Positions 1-10,693 of a stretch of 64,000 bases of DNA are shown here, piece after piece. The stretch is from positions 27,776,057 to 27,840,056 of the forward strand of contig NC_087070.1 in assembly GCF_963678635.1 (NCBI RefSeq), written 5' to 3'. Both the position numbers and the translations under genes were made by a program. Source of the stretch: Symsagittifera roscoffensis (Eukaryota; Xenacoelomorpha; Acoela; Convolutidae). The notes beneath the pieces were generated by a model. It made no database searches. It saw only the letters and a list, made by a program, of their open reading frames with translations, and had not been told where the DNA came from. Positions within the stretch are counted from its first letter, which is position 1. The number at the start of each line of letters is the position of its first letter.

Positions 1-407
1 ATACTGCCTTCAAGTTTTGTCTGTTTAGTGCGGCACTAAACAGTGAAAACTCTCTCTCTAGAAACAAGTTCGACTATTAAATTGAGACAGACCAAGTGCA
101 TAATTTTTCTTTTTCTCGTTTTAGTTTTAAATCCTTAATAATTGTTCTCGATTGGGTAGTGACTACACTGTTTTTTAAATATATTGATACCATCAGTCTG
201 TGCTAGCTTTTTGTGTCATAACCAATAATCAATTCCTGTGCATAAAATGTATTCGCGCTGTACTGTGATAACTTAAAAAGATTCGAGGTCATTTGTTAGT
301 TGAAACTTTTGGACATTATCGTGTTGTGTTTTTGTTATCAGTTATCAAACAATAAGAACGGTAGTAAGCAAATCGAGTGTTTGAGCTGTACGAAGCGATA
401 AATCAAG
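1..407 (+). other. Leader-like stretch upstream of the 408-896 ORF
   Basis: No ORF of note. It precedes an ATG at 408 and could be the leader or LTR part of a plus-strand retroelement entering from the left, but only the right half is in view. It holds a short perfect palindrome (21-43). No second LTR copy was found in the window, so the LTR idea is untested. Confidence 0.3.
21..43. repeat. Short perfect palindrome, 11-bp arms
   Basis: CTGTTTAGTGC and its exact complement flank a single G. Such a hairpin is common near LTR ends, but function is unknown. Confidence 0.6.
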
Positions 408-896
408 ATGAGTCTAGACAAGTTGAGGACACCTAAACTAAGTGATAGCTCTAGGATATTTATACCAAAGAAACAGAAGAAATCAGTGATTGACCCTTTC
501 GTGGAAAGGACCGAGAAGACTCGGAACAAGAAAAAGAACAAAGTTTCAGGCGGAATGTTTGCAACAAGGAGTCAAAAGGCCTCGGAGGAAAAAGGGGCAA
601 TGGAAGTAGAGGTCCACCCGAACCCAGCTCTGAACGAGAACCAGGCGGGACATGGAACGGAAGAAATTAGAAATAGAAGGTTGACTAGTGAATCTACTCT
701 CGTAGAACAAGGCCACAAATTCGTCACTTCCACCGGGACTCTGGATCGAGAGGAAATGTCGGAACTGTCGTACATTTCGACTGAAAATGCAGCAGAAGCA
801 GGATCACTTACTGATCAAACCATGATGTATGGGGTAACAGAGAAAAGGGTAACGACCCTCTTTTTTCCGGAACTTTCAATTTGCCCTGATTGGTAA
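408..896 (+). CDS. Possible gag-like or hypothetical protein, 162 aa
   Basis: Open from an ATG at 408 to a stop at 896. The protein is charged and hydrophilic, with lysine-rich stretches (KKQKKSV, RNKKKNKV near residues 22-46) and many E, S and T residues. It has no membrane segment, zinc knuckle or catalytic motif. Composition and position after a long untranslated lead resemble the disordered N-terminus of a retroelement Gag, and a plus-strand Ty3/gypsy tail lies at the other end of the window, but no homology is seen between them. From about residue 145 the reading looks non-coding, so the real frame may have been cut near 840, where minus-strand material begins. It could also be a host exon. 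I do not recognise it. Confidence 0.35.
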   Translation: MSLDKLRTPKLSDSSRIFIPKKQKKSVIDPFVERTEKTRNKKKNKVSGGMFATRSQKASEEKGAMEVEVHPNPALNENQAGHGTEEIRNRRLTSESTLVEQGHKFVTSTGTLDREEMSELSYISTENAAEAGSLTDQTMMYGVTEKRVTTLFFPELSICPDW

Positions 897-1139
897 TTAC
901 TATTCTTTTTGCTATGGAAAATAGTGGTCCTCCTGTTGTTTTCACAACGTTCATGTACGTTACCGAATCGAGTTCGAAACTTCTGTTTCCACACTTTCTC
1001 AATTGTAACATTCCTGTTGTGTCCTCAAAAGTACTACCATTACTTGCGAATTTTACTTGTGCATTAAAGGTCCCAATGGTTAATTCACCAATGATTAGAA
1101 CTGAGCCCATAATTTTTTATTTGTAGCTGAAATCCACTC
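897..1139. other. Unassigned stretch with a minus-strand ORF (808-1110)
   Basis: A 100-codon minus-strand ORF (1110 down to 808) lies directly downstream of the broken RT at 1140-2300. It has an even, protein-like composition but no motif I recognise. It is not RNase H, which should follow an RT, so the RT element is probably rearranged here. Confidence 0.3.
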
Positions 1140-2300
1140 TACTGGATATACATATTTGATACCTCTATTGTTCCCTTTCCTCAACAAGTTTTTGATTGTT
1201 TTACATTGAAACTATTTGAAGTCTCTGATGCTAAGATGCTATCCACTTTCTTCGCATGTATAGTAATTGCCGTTGTTTGACACAATATGTCCGAGAAAAT
1301 GAACTTTTTTTGAAAGAATCTGCATTTCGATTCTTTTACTTTTAATCCAGCTTCTTTCAATTGACACAGAATAAGTTCCAACCTCTCTAGATGTTCTTGA
1401 AATGTTCTACTAAAGATTATAATGTCATGTAGGTACACCAAAGCAATTTCGTGTGATAACCCATTTAGTATTAACTTTTTAAATGCTCCTGGCGCTGAAG
1501 CGAGATCTATCGAAAGTCTTTCCCACTTATAGAGACCCACCTGTAGTACAAAGGCAGTCAATTTTTGCGAGTCTTCATCTAACGTTATTTTGAAAATAAC
1601 CAGAAGTTAAATCAATGATGGAAAAGATCATGTTACAATCCATTGTGTCGATGATATTACTTATCCTTGGTAGGGGCCAGCTTGTCTTTTCGATCTGATT
1701 GCTCAGTCTTCTGTAACCAACTACTAATCTGTGGGATACATCTTTTTTCTTAACAAGTATGGATGGAGCTGCCCAATTCGAGTGATTTGGTTCAACTAGG
1801 TCGCTTTTTTCTAAATCCTCCGCGATCCTTTTCACGGTTTTCCGCTTTTCAAAATTCGTATTTCCGTTTGCCCGCCGAAATGGCTCGGCATCAGCGTTTA
1901 GTTTTAATTTGTGTCTGATTTTATCCAAAAAATCTAAGTCCGTTGAAAGGCCTGAAAAGACCCGATTATGTTTGTCAACCACTATCTGTACATTTTCTTT
2001 TCTTCAGAAGACAATTGTGCACCGTCCAGAGTAGCATATTTGCCTAATTGAAAGGGCTCCTGATGCTGCGGTCGTTTCTTGCTACTAAAGATTCCGTTTA
2101 CTTGAACCTGATTTCTCAAATTGGTATAATGAGCAATTTTGCTGTCATGGTATATGTTAATAGCTTCATTTCGCATGTTCAGTAACTCCAAGCAACTTTT
2201 TCCTTGGCTTACACTAACCAGTGAGTCAGCCAACATTAGTCCGGTTTTTTCTTTGAAGTCCTGTATGCCTTCGATTAAACCTTCTGGGCTACTAAGGACG
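1140..2300 (-). pseudogene. Broken Ty3/gypsy reverse transcriptase
   Basis: Three consecutive minus-strand open segments (2236-1982, 1982-1575, 1561-1181) cover the pre-RT linker and RT. Visible RT motifs include WAAPSILVKKKD, the palm motif IFSIIDLTSGYFQ with the first catalytic Asp, and VYLHDIIIFS where gypsy RTs have YLDD. The first Asp of that pair is His, so the catalytic centre is lost. A frame break lies between 1575 and 1561 and another at 1982. No protease, integrase or paired LTRs are seen. The known role of the family is copying retroelement RNA into DNA; this copy is inactive. Its upstream side joins the direct-repeat copy starting near 2325. Confidence 0.85.
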
Positions 2301-2324
2301 GTACCGTTTTCATCCTTGAAGACA

Positions 2325-2992
2325 ATTTCTACTAGTTTTTCATGTCTGCTAGTTTCTCATGGGGGTTCGTGCTATTGCAAAAAAATTGGACACCGGTCGT
2401 TTTTTTGTGCTGATATAAGTAGTGCTGTCCGATGTTTCGCCGGCTTTCAGTTTTGGCCAAAAAATCAAGCTCGTAATGTGTCTTCAGTTTCAAATGAGTT
2501 TTAAAATAAAATTACCTCAGTCCAAACTGACACTTCCAATCGTCTTTTGCTTCTTGTCGTTTTGCTGTGGCTAATGCTCCATCTCCTCTTCCTGTGACAT
2601 CGCCTCTGCAGTTTCTGTTTCAAAGTTGTGCAACATATCAATGGCCCCTCTATCGCTATTGAACTCAGTCCTCCTACACGTGTGCTCATCTACTCTCTGT
2701 TCACAACTCTTTGTTTTTCTGGGAAGTTTCGACCATAAATTAATCTTTTTGAAAAATTGCAAAGTTTATTTGGCATAACTTTTTTTTGGTTGAAACAAAA
2801 ACTATTAGGAGTAATCAATGGATATTTGACCACAATGTTTTGACTCATTAGCCTATCTACAAAGACCAAGTACAAACATCAATTTCCGTTCATTTAGTAG
2901 GAGAAGCGTGAGGTCTTTCGAGGAGTCTATATTCTGGACCAAAAATTGTAAAAACTGTAAAAAAAAATCTTCTTTTTTTGATAAAGTGCTTG
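2325..2992. repeat. Direct repeat, copy 1 (about 668 bp)
   Basis: Starts at CTACTAGTTTTTCATG and ends at GCTGAAGTATT. It matches 3921-4602 in the same orientation with only small differences, mostly single bases in T and A runs. The same short minus-strand ORFs occur in both copies (2689-2501 and 4285-4097, identical translations). The ends are not TG...CA, so an LTR pair is not supported. Confidence 0.9.
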
Positions 2993-3920
2993 CGTAGCTG
3001 AAGTATTGCATAGAACCATTCACACCCATCTGATCACGTTTTTAGAACCAAACTGTTCAATTTTTTTGTCGGATTCAAAATGGGTTTCGAGGTCTTCCGT
3101 GTTTTGTTTTTGCGTTCTAAGTAATGAAACTTTTAGGTGGAATACAATAATTTCTTCAATTGTGAATCAATTATTTGAATACTTGGTTTTTTTAAGTTTT
3201 AGTGCACACACAACAACTGATATAGAATGTTTTATATCTCGTCAAAGTTGAAACATTTTTTTTGAGTATGTTCGTTTGATTCTGGAGAAAACCAAAGACA
3301 AATGAACGATATGTGTTTTGTAAATCTTTTTTAATCTTGCATTTACAGCACTGTGAAAAGATTCAAACAGTTTTCTCGTTTTTGTTCCATTTTTTTAGGA
3401 ACTATACATTCTGATTGATAAACTGAGCGCAGAGCACAGAACAAAACCATTTGATGGTTTACTGTGTCAACGGCTTAAGGAAAAATGGATTGTTAAGGCT
3501 AAGATAAAGCTTAGTCTTGAAGTGAAACTAATTTAGATCTACGTTTATGCTGTGAAATTAGAATAAGAAAACTTTTCAACTTTGTTCTAAAATACTACCC
3601 AGATTTTGTAACTAAGATTCAGAGCTGCACACAATATCAATTACAAATCTTCAACCATGAGTTTTTGGACAATTTTATTCTAGGAAATTATCAACTGTTT
3701 AAACTCATTTTTGAGTAGAATTAAAATTTTAATAAAAAAGATTTGCTGTAAAGGGTAGGTATACTGCTGAAATTTTTCCCTTTTTATTTTCCTCTTTAAA
3801 TCATTAAATATATTTTTTTGATTTCTTGATTAACTATTGATATTAAAAAATAACAGAAGTCATAGCTGGATCAGAGGCGCCTGAAAACGGGCTGCATAGC
3901 TCCACGGCGTTCTCGTTGAC
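2993..3920. other. Spacer between direct repeats, no gene seen
   Basis: About 930 bp of AT-rich sequence. The only notable ORF is an 81-codon plus-strand one at 3006-3251 with a non-ATG start and no motif. Nothing else is supported. Confidence 0.5.
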
Positions 3921-4602
3921 ATTTTCTACTAGTTTTTCATGTCTGCTAGTTTCTCATGGGGGTTCGTGCTATTGCAAAAAAATTGGACACCGGTCGTTTT
4001 TTGTGCTGATATAAGTAGTGCTGTCCGATGTTTCGCCGGCTTTCAGTTTTGGCCAAAAAATCAAGCTCGTAATGTGTCTTCAGTTTCAAATGAGTTTTAA
4101 AATAAAATTACCTCAGTCCAAACTGACACTTCCAATCGTCTTTTGCTTCTTGTCGTTTTGCTGTGGCTAATGCTCCATCTCCTCTTCCTGTGACATCGCC
4201 TCTGCAGTTTCTGTTTCAAAGTTGTGCAACATATCAATGGCCCCTCTATCGCTATTGAACTCAGTCCTCCTACACGTGTGCTCATCTACTCTCTGTTCAC
4301 AACTCTTTGTTTTTCTGGGAAGTTTCGACCATAAATTAATCTTTTTGAAAAATTGCAAAGTTTATTTGGCATAACTTTTTTTTGGTTGAAACAAAAACTA
4401 TTAGGAGTAATCAATGGATATTTGACCACAATGTTTTGACTCATTAGCCTATCTACAAAGACCAAGTACAAACATCAATTTCCGTTCATTTAGTAGGAGA
4501 AGCGTGAGGTCTTTCGAGGAGTCTATATTCTGGACCAAAAATTGTAAAAACTGTAAAAAAAATCTTCTTTTTTTGATAAAGTGCTTGCGTAGCTGAAGTA
4601 TT
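3921..4602. repeat. Direct repeat, copy 2
   Basis: Near-identical partner of 2325-2992. The sequence right after it (TTTTGCTGTCATGGTAT) also occurs at about 2136, inside the RT fragment, which suggests the second copy arose by a local rearrangement involving the RT element. Confidence 0.9.
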
Positions 4603-5642
4603 TTGCTGTCATGGTATGTGTGATTTCGTTTGTTTGTAAATGTAGTAACTTTTACAATGAATGGAATCTAATTTGCAAACAATTTATTATATTATGATAA
4701 TATTTAGTTTGAAAATTCCATAAATTGACCATTTTTATAAACTCCTTATTCTTTGCTTAGACATTTTTAATGAACTTAAGGTCCGTAACAATCCGGCTCA
4801 TATTGTTAGCTGTTTTCTTTGGCTTAAGTGATAGTGATTAAAGATTGAAGAACGCATTTTCTGTTGAGGCAAATAAGTTAACATTTGAACAGATAACTGA
4901 AAGAATCACATGACAAGAAAAGATGAACTTGGAAAAGTTTTGCATTAGATTTCAAAATTGGCTTTTGTTTACCTCTTTCTGAACAAAAGGCAAAATATGC
5001 TTTATTTTAGAGAAAAAAGTTAAATTATTGGTTAAAACAAATCGAATGATAATCCCAATTTTACAATTTTTTTTTAAAATCAAATTAGATACAAAAATTG
5101 TTCTCATTAGTATAATATATGCAAACAAACATCTGTGAAAAATTCGCGATATGCAAAACTTATTTCGACCTTTTAATATGTGTTCAAAATTATTTTTAAT
5201 CTAAAACGCCAAATTTTTTTTCTTCAAATTATTTTTTCAAAATGCAGAATTTGTTGTAACAAGTTTTTCTTACAAAAATTTTCTTCTTCTTTTAACCAAT
5301 CTCAAAGTTAATAAAACTAACTTGAAATAAATATTTAAAATTAAAATTTTGAGCAGATGAGTTTTCAGTAATTAGTAATAAATCGTGGTTTCATCGCCAG
5401 TGATTTTCTGGATTGATTTTCAAGGGAGATTTTGGCTCTGCAAATGTAAATGGGTTTTCGGCTTATCGTTCTTCTTCCAGGGGAGAGCCACATATCTGGA
5501 GTAGCTTATGTCGGGATAGTCCATCCCAATGTAGCCTGCGTATGCTTTAAAATCTTTAGGCCAAATACAGATAGTAAAAAATTGTGGCTCTGGACTGGGA
5601 ATAGGTTTTTTGAACCAATAGCTGAGAGAGGTAAGAGGTTTT

Positions 5643-5690
5643 CAGAGAAAGAGAGAGGGAGAGGGAGAGAGAGAGAGAGAAAAGGAAAAT
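5643..5690. repeat. Imperfect (GA)n microsatellite
   Basis: Run of GAGAGAGGGAGAGG-type repeats seen directly. Confidence 0.8.
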
Positions 5691-6324
5691 GGTGTTTGAA
5701 GAAAGAAAAAGTAGACTTGAGCTCAGAAATAACAAACTTGACTGTGGCTGATTCGAAAATTAAAAAAATTAACTTGAATTCGAGTAAAACTTTCTTTTCA
5801 AATGATTGGGTTGATCGAGCTGAAGTAGAGTTTTTTGAATTGTCTGTTGGCATGCCCAATCGGAAATCATCTTTTTTTTCAGATAAATTTTTGTACAAAG
5901 TTGTATCAAATCAGAACAAGAAAAAAAATTATGTTCATTTATGTTTTCAGTTTCAACAGCCATATCTAAAATAGCTTACATTTCAAGGACTTGAATCATC
6001 CAAACAAAAAAAAGGTTCCAAAACATTGAAAATTGAAGGAATTTTTTTTTGCCAGAAATATAAAAGTTTTTGCCTTATAAGTATCAAAAGAGAAAAACTG
6101 GCAGCTTTTCTGCACAATTGCTCGTCCAGTCAAATAAAATTTCTTGTATATAAGCATTGTGAATCTGCTGATTTCGAAAAAAAAATTGCCATTTTTTTTA
6201 ATTTTCATGTCAAGTTGGGAGGAAAGCTCAAATTCAAAGATTTTTTTTACAGCAAATTTCTTAAAATTCTGTTTGGTGGACAAGGTTGGGGAACCTCTGG
6301 GTTTTTTCAACCACGCCATAGAAG

Positions 6325-6467
6325 GAAATTGCGTAGGCGATGACGTAACTTTTAGGAAAAAAATCAACACAATATTTTGAAAATAAATATGCGTGGGTTG
6401 TGACCTCATCAATATAAAAGAAAAAACTTCATGGCCTAAAAAATTATGTGTAAGTGGTGACGTCATA
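6325..6467. repeat. Three-copy degenerate repeat with TGACGTMA-like core
   Basis: Units near 6325, 6385 and 6441 each carry a TGYGTRNG block followed by TGACGTAA, TGACCTCA or TGACGTCA, spaced about 58-60 bp. The core resembles a CRE/bZIP site, but use as a regulatory element is only a guess. Confidence 0.45.
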
Positions 6468-6780
6468 GTTAGTAAAAATGCGCTGACTTGGTTTATTTTT
6501 ACCTATCAGAAAACAGTCAGTTTGATCTTATTTCAGTGTCATTACTTTTTTTAAGTACAGTTCTGATAAATTATTACAATTTTGCTTAGTTTTTCAAGAA
6601 AAAATTGAAAAATCAATTTTAGATAAACTGTTATTTAGATAATGCCTGCTTTTAATCAAATACAACAAATTCAAATGTGAGGACTTTGGACCCTATTTAA
6701 AAAATTCCTGCTGCAAAACTTTGGAGGAAATAACGTAAGTGTCCAAACTGTCATTTTTTTTACTAAGAACAAAATAGATT

Positions 6781-8681
6781 AACTACCATGTTGCCCAGCA
6801 GCAAGCACTATCAAGTTCCAAACGCAACAGTGCTTACTTTCTAAGAAAGCACTCAAGTTCCAAGCAAGGATTGGTAAGCACTGGTAAATTCCAACTGATG
6901 CAGCTGCAAACATAAGTAAGATTGTGAAAAAAGAAAAGAAGATGCTGAAAAGCTTATTGTGGAGCTGTGTACTTATCAGTATTTCCTAATGGACACTGAG
7001 ATCAAAAATGGGAAACATGCGGCAATGAAGTTTCAAATTTCTAAGTTGGATACCAAGTCCATCTAAAAAAATTGTAGAAAACCTCAACAAGCTCGAGTAT
7101 ACCGCAAAAATATTATAGCCCTAAAGCTTAACCTCCGAAACATTTAGACTGAGCAATATTGATAATTCTAGGCCCATGAGAAAGAAAGTTTCCAAAAAGA
7201 AACTTAACAGGAAAACGAATTTCTTGCATGGGTAAAGCAACAAAACTCTGGTTCCAACCCTCAAAGCAACGCAAATTTTGATTCTTTCTTTTTCCTAGTA
7301 AAGGAAATCAATCGTTAGTTTTGGATGTATACTTCCAAACCTCGCAAACATACATTCGCAAAAGTCTACAGCTGACAAGTATTATCCATGCTGCCAAAGC
7401 GACAATTGTTGATGTGAAAAACATTCGAGAAGTCATGGCTGTAGTTAAGAATCTTCAAAATCTGTATACCCGTTGTTCCGTTGTGTTCCTTACCCAATAT
7501 GTCAAGAATGAACACTATCTGGGAGTTTAAAAGTTTAATTTAGACTTAACCAAAGTTGCAATTTTCAGACTATGGTCATGGCGTTTTTAGCAAGAAACAA
7601 GAACATAAAGCAAAAATGAGAGTTTGTTCAGAGCAAAACAACGGAAAAAAAAACTGACTGTTTCACAAACGGTAGTTATTTTGACAATTGTAAAACAGTT
7701 TTTGAAGCTATGGGATGCTATTATTCTTTCTGATTATAATTCCGCTAAAAATGCACTGATTTTTATTGTCCACAGTTTCAAGACGGGGATTTTCGATATT
7801 TCTGTGAAGATGAGAATAAGAATTTGTTTCAAAAATCACCTTGCTGTGTTCTAAAGCAGATTTGATTACAATCTAGGGGAACTAGAAACTGTTGATACAT
7901 GCTGAAACCACTTATCAAAGACCGCCTGAACACAAAATGAAGATTTAAATTGATCACAATTACAAAGATCTCTGAATGGAAATCAACAGCTGGCAACAGT
8001 TGGCTGAGAAGAGTAAGTGGCTCAGAAGACAAAGCTTGAAATGGGAATTTTATTCAAGACATCGAGTTAGCTGACAAAGAACGATTGAAAAAGGTCTTTG
8101 ATCAAATGACTGAGCGAGACAAAACATATTCAAGTGAGTAGTACGAAAACAAATGCGTTGAAGTTCTCGGAAGTTGATATGTTCAGCCAATTTTTAAGAT
8201 TTCAAAAAAAAATTAACAGATTGAGTCAAAACAAACTCTGGAGAGATATTTAAGAATTGTTCTGGTTTTTAGACTTAAAATTTGTAAACCTGACTTGAAT
8301 TTAACCAAATCATTCCTAAACCCTGATATTTTTTTTTAAAAAAAAGAAGAGGAAATCAGATTTATTTTTTTTCTCGACTAATTTCTCAACTCTAGGCTTC
8401 TTTATCAAAAGCTGGAGGGTTAGAAAAACAAAGGTTTTTTCCTTCTTATTAGTTTGAACAAGACACAAGCTTTTTTTGGAACTGCCATCATATGAAGCAT
8501 ATTTTACAAACATTGAAAGAAAAATACGACTATGAAAAATTGCGAAAGAATAGGCACGATAAGCAACATGCACTCACAAAGCTTCAAGGTAAATGTTCGC
8601 CGCCATCTCTTAGGTACTATAACAATTACCAACAAGAATCTTGGCAGAAAAACGGAATACCTGCTTTCAAAAAAATTTTGC
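6781..8681. other. Left flank of the giant element; decayed repeat material
   Basis: No intact gene. A segment at about 7240-7745 has a diverged partner at 27645-28135 beyond the giant element. An ORF starting with ATG at 8492 runs without a stop up to the insertion point at 8685, and the flank from 27602 would continue that frame for about 28 codons before a stop. The element may therefore have landed in old coding-like sequence, of unknown identity. Confidence 0.4.
7240..7745. repeat. Diverged repeat, copy 1
   Basis: Shares blocks such as AAAAGTCTACA, ACAAGT.TTATCCATG and AAGCTATGGGATGC with 27645-28135, in the same order and orientation. Before the giant element inserted, the two copies would have lain about 1.5 kb apart. 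Confidence 0.6.
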
Positions 8682-8685
8682 AGTG
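8682..8685. repeat. Target site duplication AGTG (left)
   Basis: AGTG directly abuts the left LTR and recurs at 27598-27601 directly after the right LTR. A 4-bp duplication fits Ty3/gypsy integration. Confidence 0.9.
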
Positions 8686-8885
8686 TGAGTTAGGACCGAA
8701 GTGTATAACTCATAGAGTAATTTCGGATAGGGTACACCGTCTGCTCGTCACGCTATCTTATTTTCGGCCGGATAGATTCGTGCAACTTCTTAGTCTAATA
8801 CCGATCCTAATCTTACTCTTATACTATCTAGTCTCAGGTTGTTTAACTAGTCTCTGCTAGGCTCAATAGATCTAGGGTATACTGG

Positions 8886-8891
8886 TTTATT
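8886..8891 (-). terminator. Candidate poly(A) signal AATAAA in LTR
   Basis: TTTATT on the plus strand gives AATAAA on the element strand. It lies upstream of the TATA candidate in element orientation, so its use for 3'-end formation is only plausible. Confidence 0.4.
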
Positions 8892-8952
8892 GCGGCTGCT
8901 GAAGTACTCGGGAGAGTTCAACTAATTTCTAAGTTAAATTCAAATCTCTCTG

Positions 8953-8980
8953 GTGCTGAAATTACAAGTAATTTCAGCAC
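8953..8980. repeat. Perfect 13-bp-arm hairpin in the LTR
   Basis: GTGCTGAAATTAC, a 2-nt AA loop, then the exact complement GTAATTTCAGCAC. The same hairpin is at 27455-27482 in the other LTR. Confidence 0.95.
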
Positions 8981-9095
8981 TTACAAATAAGTGGATTGTT
9001 AGTTAGATGGATCATGATTGGTTAATATTAAATACTTTACATTGGTAAAATATCTAATTTATCCAATCATAAAATGTAGTTTAGATCAGGTTCCA

Positions 9096-9112
9096 CCCAT
9101 CCGGGTTTTACA
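9096..9112 (-). promoter_or_regulatory. Weak polypurine-tract candidate beside the 3' LTR
   Basis: Element-strand sequence ending GGATGGG directly abuts the LTR start. It is only seven purine-rich bases, much shorter than typical plus-strand priming tracts, so the primer site is uncertain. Confidence 0.3.
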
Positions 9113-10693
9113 GAGTTTTTTAGAATAGTTTTTCTGCAATTCGAAGATGGATGATGGACGTTGGTATTTGGCGAACATCTTATTTCTTCTGGGTTTTCTT
9201 ATTAGAGAAGTCCCAGATTCAATCATTGTGTCTTCTCAAGACAACGACTGGGTTTTCGCAACAAACTCAAATCTGATTTCAGAATGGTTGGCTATGTCAG
9301 GTTTTTCTGTTTCATTGGTGAGAACTTCTTTGTGTTTGACCTTGTCTGGGAATGGCGTGGAGATTGTGCTTGGTGGGGATGCCTGGTTACTCGGATCTGT
9401 ACGTATACTTGAACATCGAGGTGGTCATTGGTCTAGTTCAATGAAGTCCTTTTCTGCGAAGTCAAGTCGTACTCTAAATCCTTTGAGTTGTGATTGTGGG
9501 CGGCATATTGATTGTATTTGGCCATTCTTTCTCGAGTGTAGTAGGGTCGTTTTGTGTTTTGTCTTTGGATGTTCGTCCTTGGTGTTGTATTCTGATCTAT
9601 GTATTGCATAATGTAATTTACATTTTATAAAACTTTTATTAGTTTAATATTTCTTAATTATGATTTTAGTTAGTTGTTTTCACAAAAGCTTTTTGTTTTA
9701 GTTCAGTTATTTTGAAGAGTTACTCACCCTTGAGTAGCTCTTATTAAAAATAGGAGTGTGGTCACAAAGCGTGGATGTAGCACGGTGGGTTAGGCCGGCT
9801 ATAGAGCATGCTCAGGACGTCCTTCCTGGTGGGTTAGGCCAGGAGTGGGAGTATGATTGCATGCGGTTTTTGTGAGAGGTCCTGTTATGTGACAACGTTT
9901 TATGTTGGGTTTGTTGTGGTTTTTCTTATGTTTTGTTGGTTGTGTCCTTTTTTCAAAAATCAAATTGTTTGTGGTATGGGTTTGTCTTTCGACTTTTTTG
10001 TGTTTTATTATTTCTTTCTTAGACCTTATAATAGTCTTCAAAAGAATAATTTATCCAGTTTTAAACTGGGTTAATCCGGTTTGGGTACCGTTGGTTTCCT
10101 TTTCTTAGTCATGCTGTTATGCTATGTGTTGTGGTGTTTAGTAAGCTGCATTGGTTAGTTTTGTTTAGTATATAATTCCTTTCCAACCGGGTTAAAGGAA
10201 AGTTTGAAACGTGTTATCTTGTGTTAGAGTTATCGAGTGTGAAAGCTTGAAACTGAAATTCATTATTTTAAACAATTCTTCGTGGGCGAGCTGTGCGAGT
10301 TTGGATAGAATTCTTATGCGAGTGAATGAAAATATCAAAAGGTTAGTACTGCTTTTGCTTCTTATGAATTTACTACATAGAATTTTAATTTTACTGCTAG
10401 TTGTTGGGGGAAATTAAGTTACAAATTTTTATCATTATTAGATTTACTGCTGGTGGGGGAAAAATTTATAAATTAATTTACTGCATTGGTATTATATTTA
10501 TTTAATTGTTGGTGCAAAAAGTTAATAGGGTTTTAAACAGTTTTGAAGAAGTTTGCTATTTTTTATTTTTCTTTTGTGAATTTTTCAGATGATCGTTGGA
10601 TGAAGGCTAAAATTCTAAAGAAAACATGGATAAAGAATGGTGAGTTTCTAATGTTTGAATTAATTAGTAATATGTATAATTCATACTTACCTG
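9113..10693 (-). other. 3' region of giant element, weakly coding
   Basis: About 1.6 kb between the 602-aa ORF and the 3' LTR. On the element strand one frame is open from about 9640 to 9232 except for one TGA near 9428, with a charged, protein-like composition but no ATG. On the opposite strand an ATG-started 154-codon ORF (9147-9611) begins 51 nt inside the LTR. A minus-strand 80-codon lysine-rich ORF lies at 10041-9799. Short repeats include GGTGGGTTAGGCC at 9784 and 9828, and TTTACTGCT-GGGGG blocks near 10390 and 10440. None is firmly a gene. Confidence 0.45.
9147..9611 (+). CDS. Antisense ORF at the 3' end of the giant element, 154 aa (doubtful)
   Basis: ATG at 9147, stop at 9611, on the strand opposite to all other element genes. 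The product is rich in L, S, V, C and W, which is what reading the T/G-rich antisense strand yields by chance. The sense strand is also largely open here. Some retroviruses make an antisense protein from this location, so it is listed, but nothing else supports it. Confidence 0.2.
   Translation: MDDGRWYLANILFLLGFLIREVPDSIIVSSQDNDWVFATNSNLISEWLAMSGFSVSLVRTSLCLTLSGNGVEIVLGGDAWLLGSVRILEHRGGHWSSSMKSFSAKSSRTLNPLSCDCGRHIDCIWPFFLECSRVVLCFVFGCSSLVLYSDLCIA

Larger units (their letters stand above)
4603..6780. other. AT-rich stretch without a convincing gene
   Basis: Homopolymer-rich DNA. It contains a (GA)n run near 5643-5690 and a threefold degenerate repeat at 6325-6467. ORFs at 5450-5974 (plus) and 5996-6466 (minus) are long for the region but lack motifs, are mirrored by ORFs on the other strand and include simple-repeat codons. 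I read them as chance. Confidence 0.5.
8686..9095 (-). repeat. 3' LTR of giant element (410 bp)
   Basis: On the element strand it begins TGGAACC and ends CTAACTCA, the TG...CA form of LTRs. It looks identical to 27188-27597. It holds a TATAAGAG box candidate (8823-8816), an AATAAA candidate (8891-8886), CCAAT/ATTGG motifs near 9030-9065 and a 28-bp perfect hairpin (8953-8980). Confidence 0.97.

Noticed and set aside
2325..4602. LTR pair of a small retroelement
   Set aside because: The repeats are near-identical but lack TG...CA ends, a PBS and a polypurine tract, and the left copy is fused to another element.
5450..5974. 174-codon plus-strand ORF
   Set aside because: No motif, includes (GA)n-encoded RERERE, and the opposite strand is also open. 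Composition fits chance in AT-rich DNA.
5996..6466. 156-codon minus-strand ORF
   Set aside because: Runs through the degenerate TGACGT repeats and poly-A tracts, mirrored by plus-strand ORFs; no domain.
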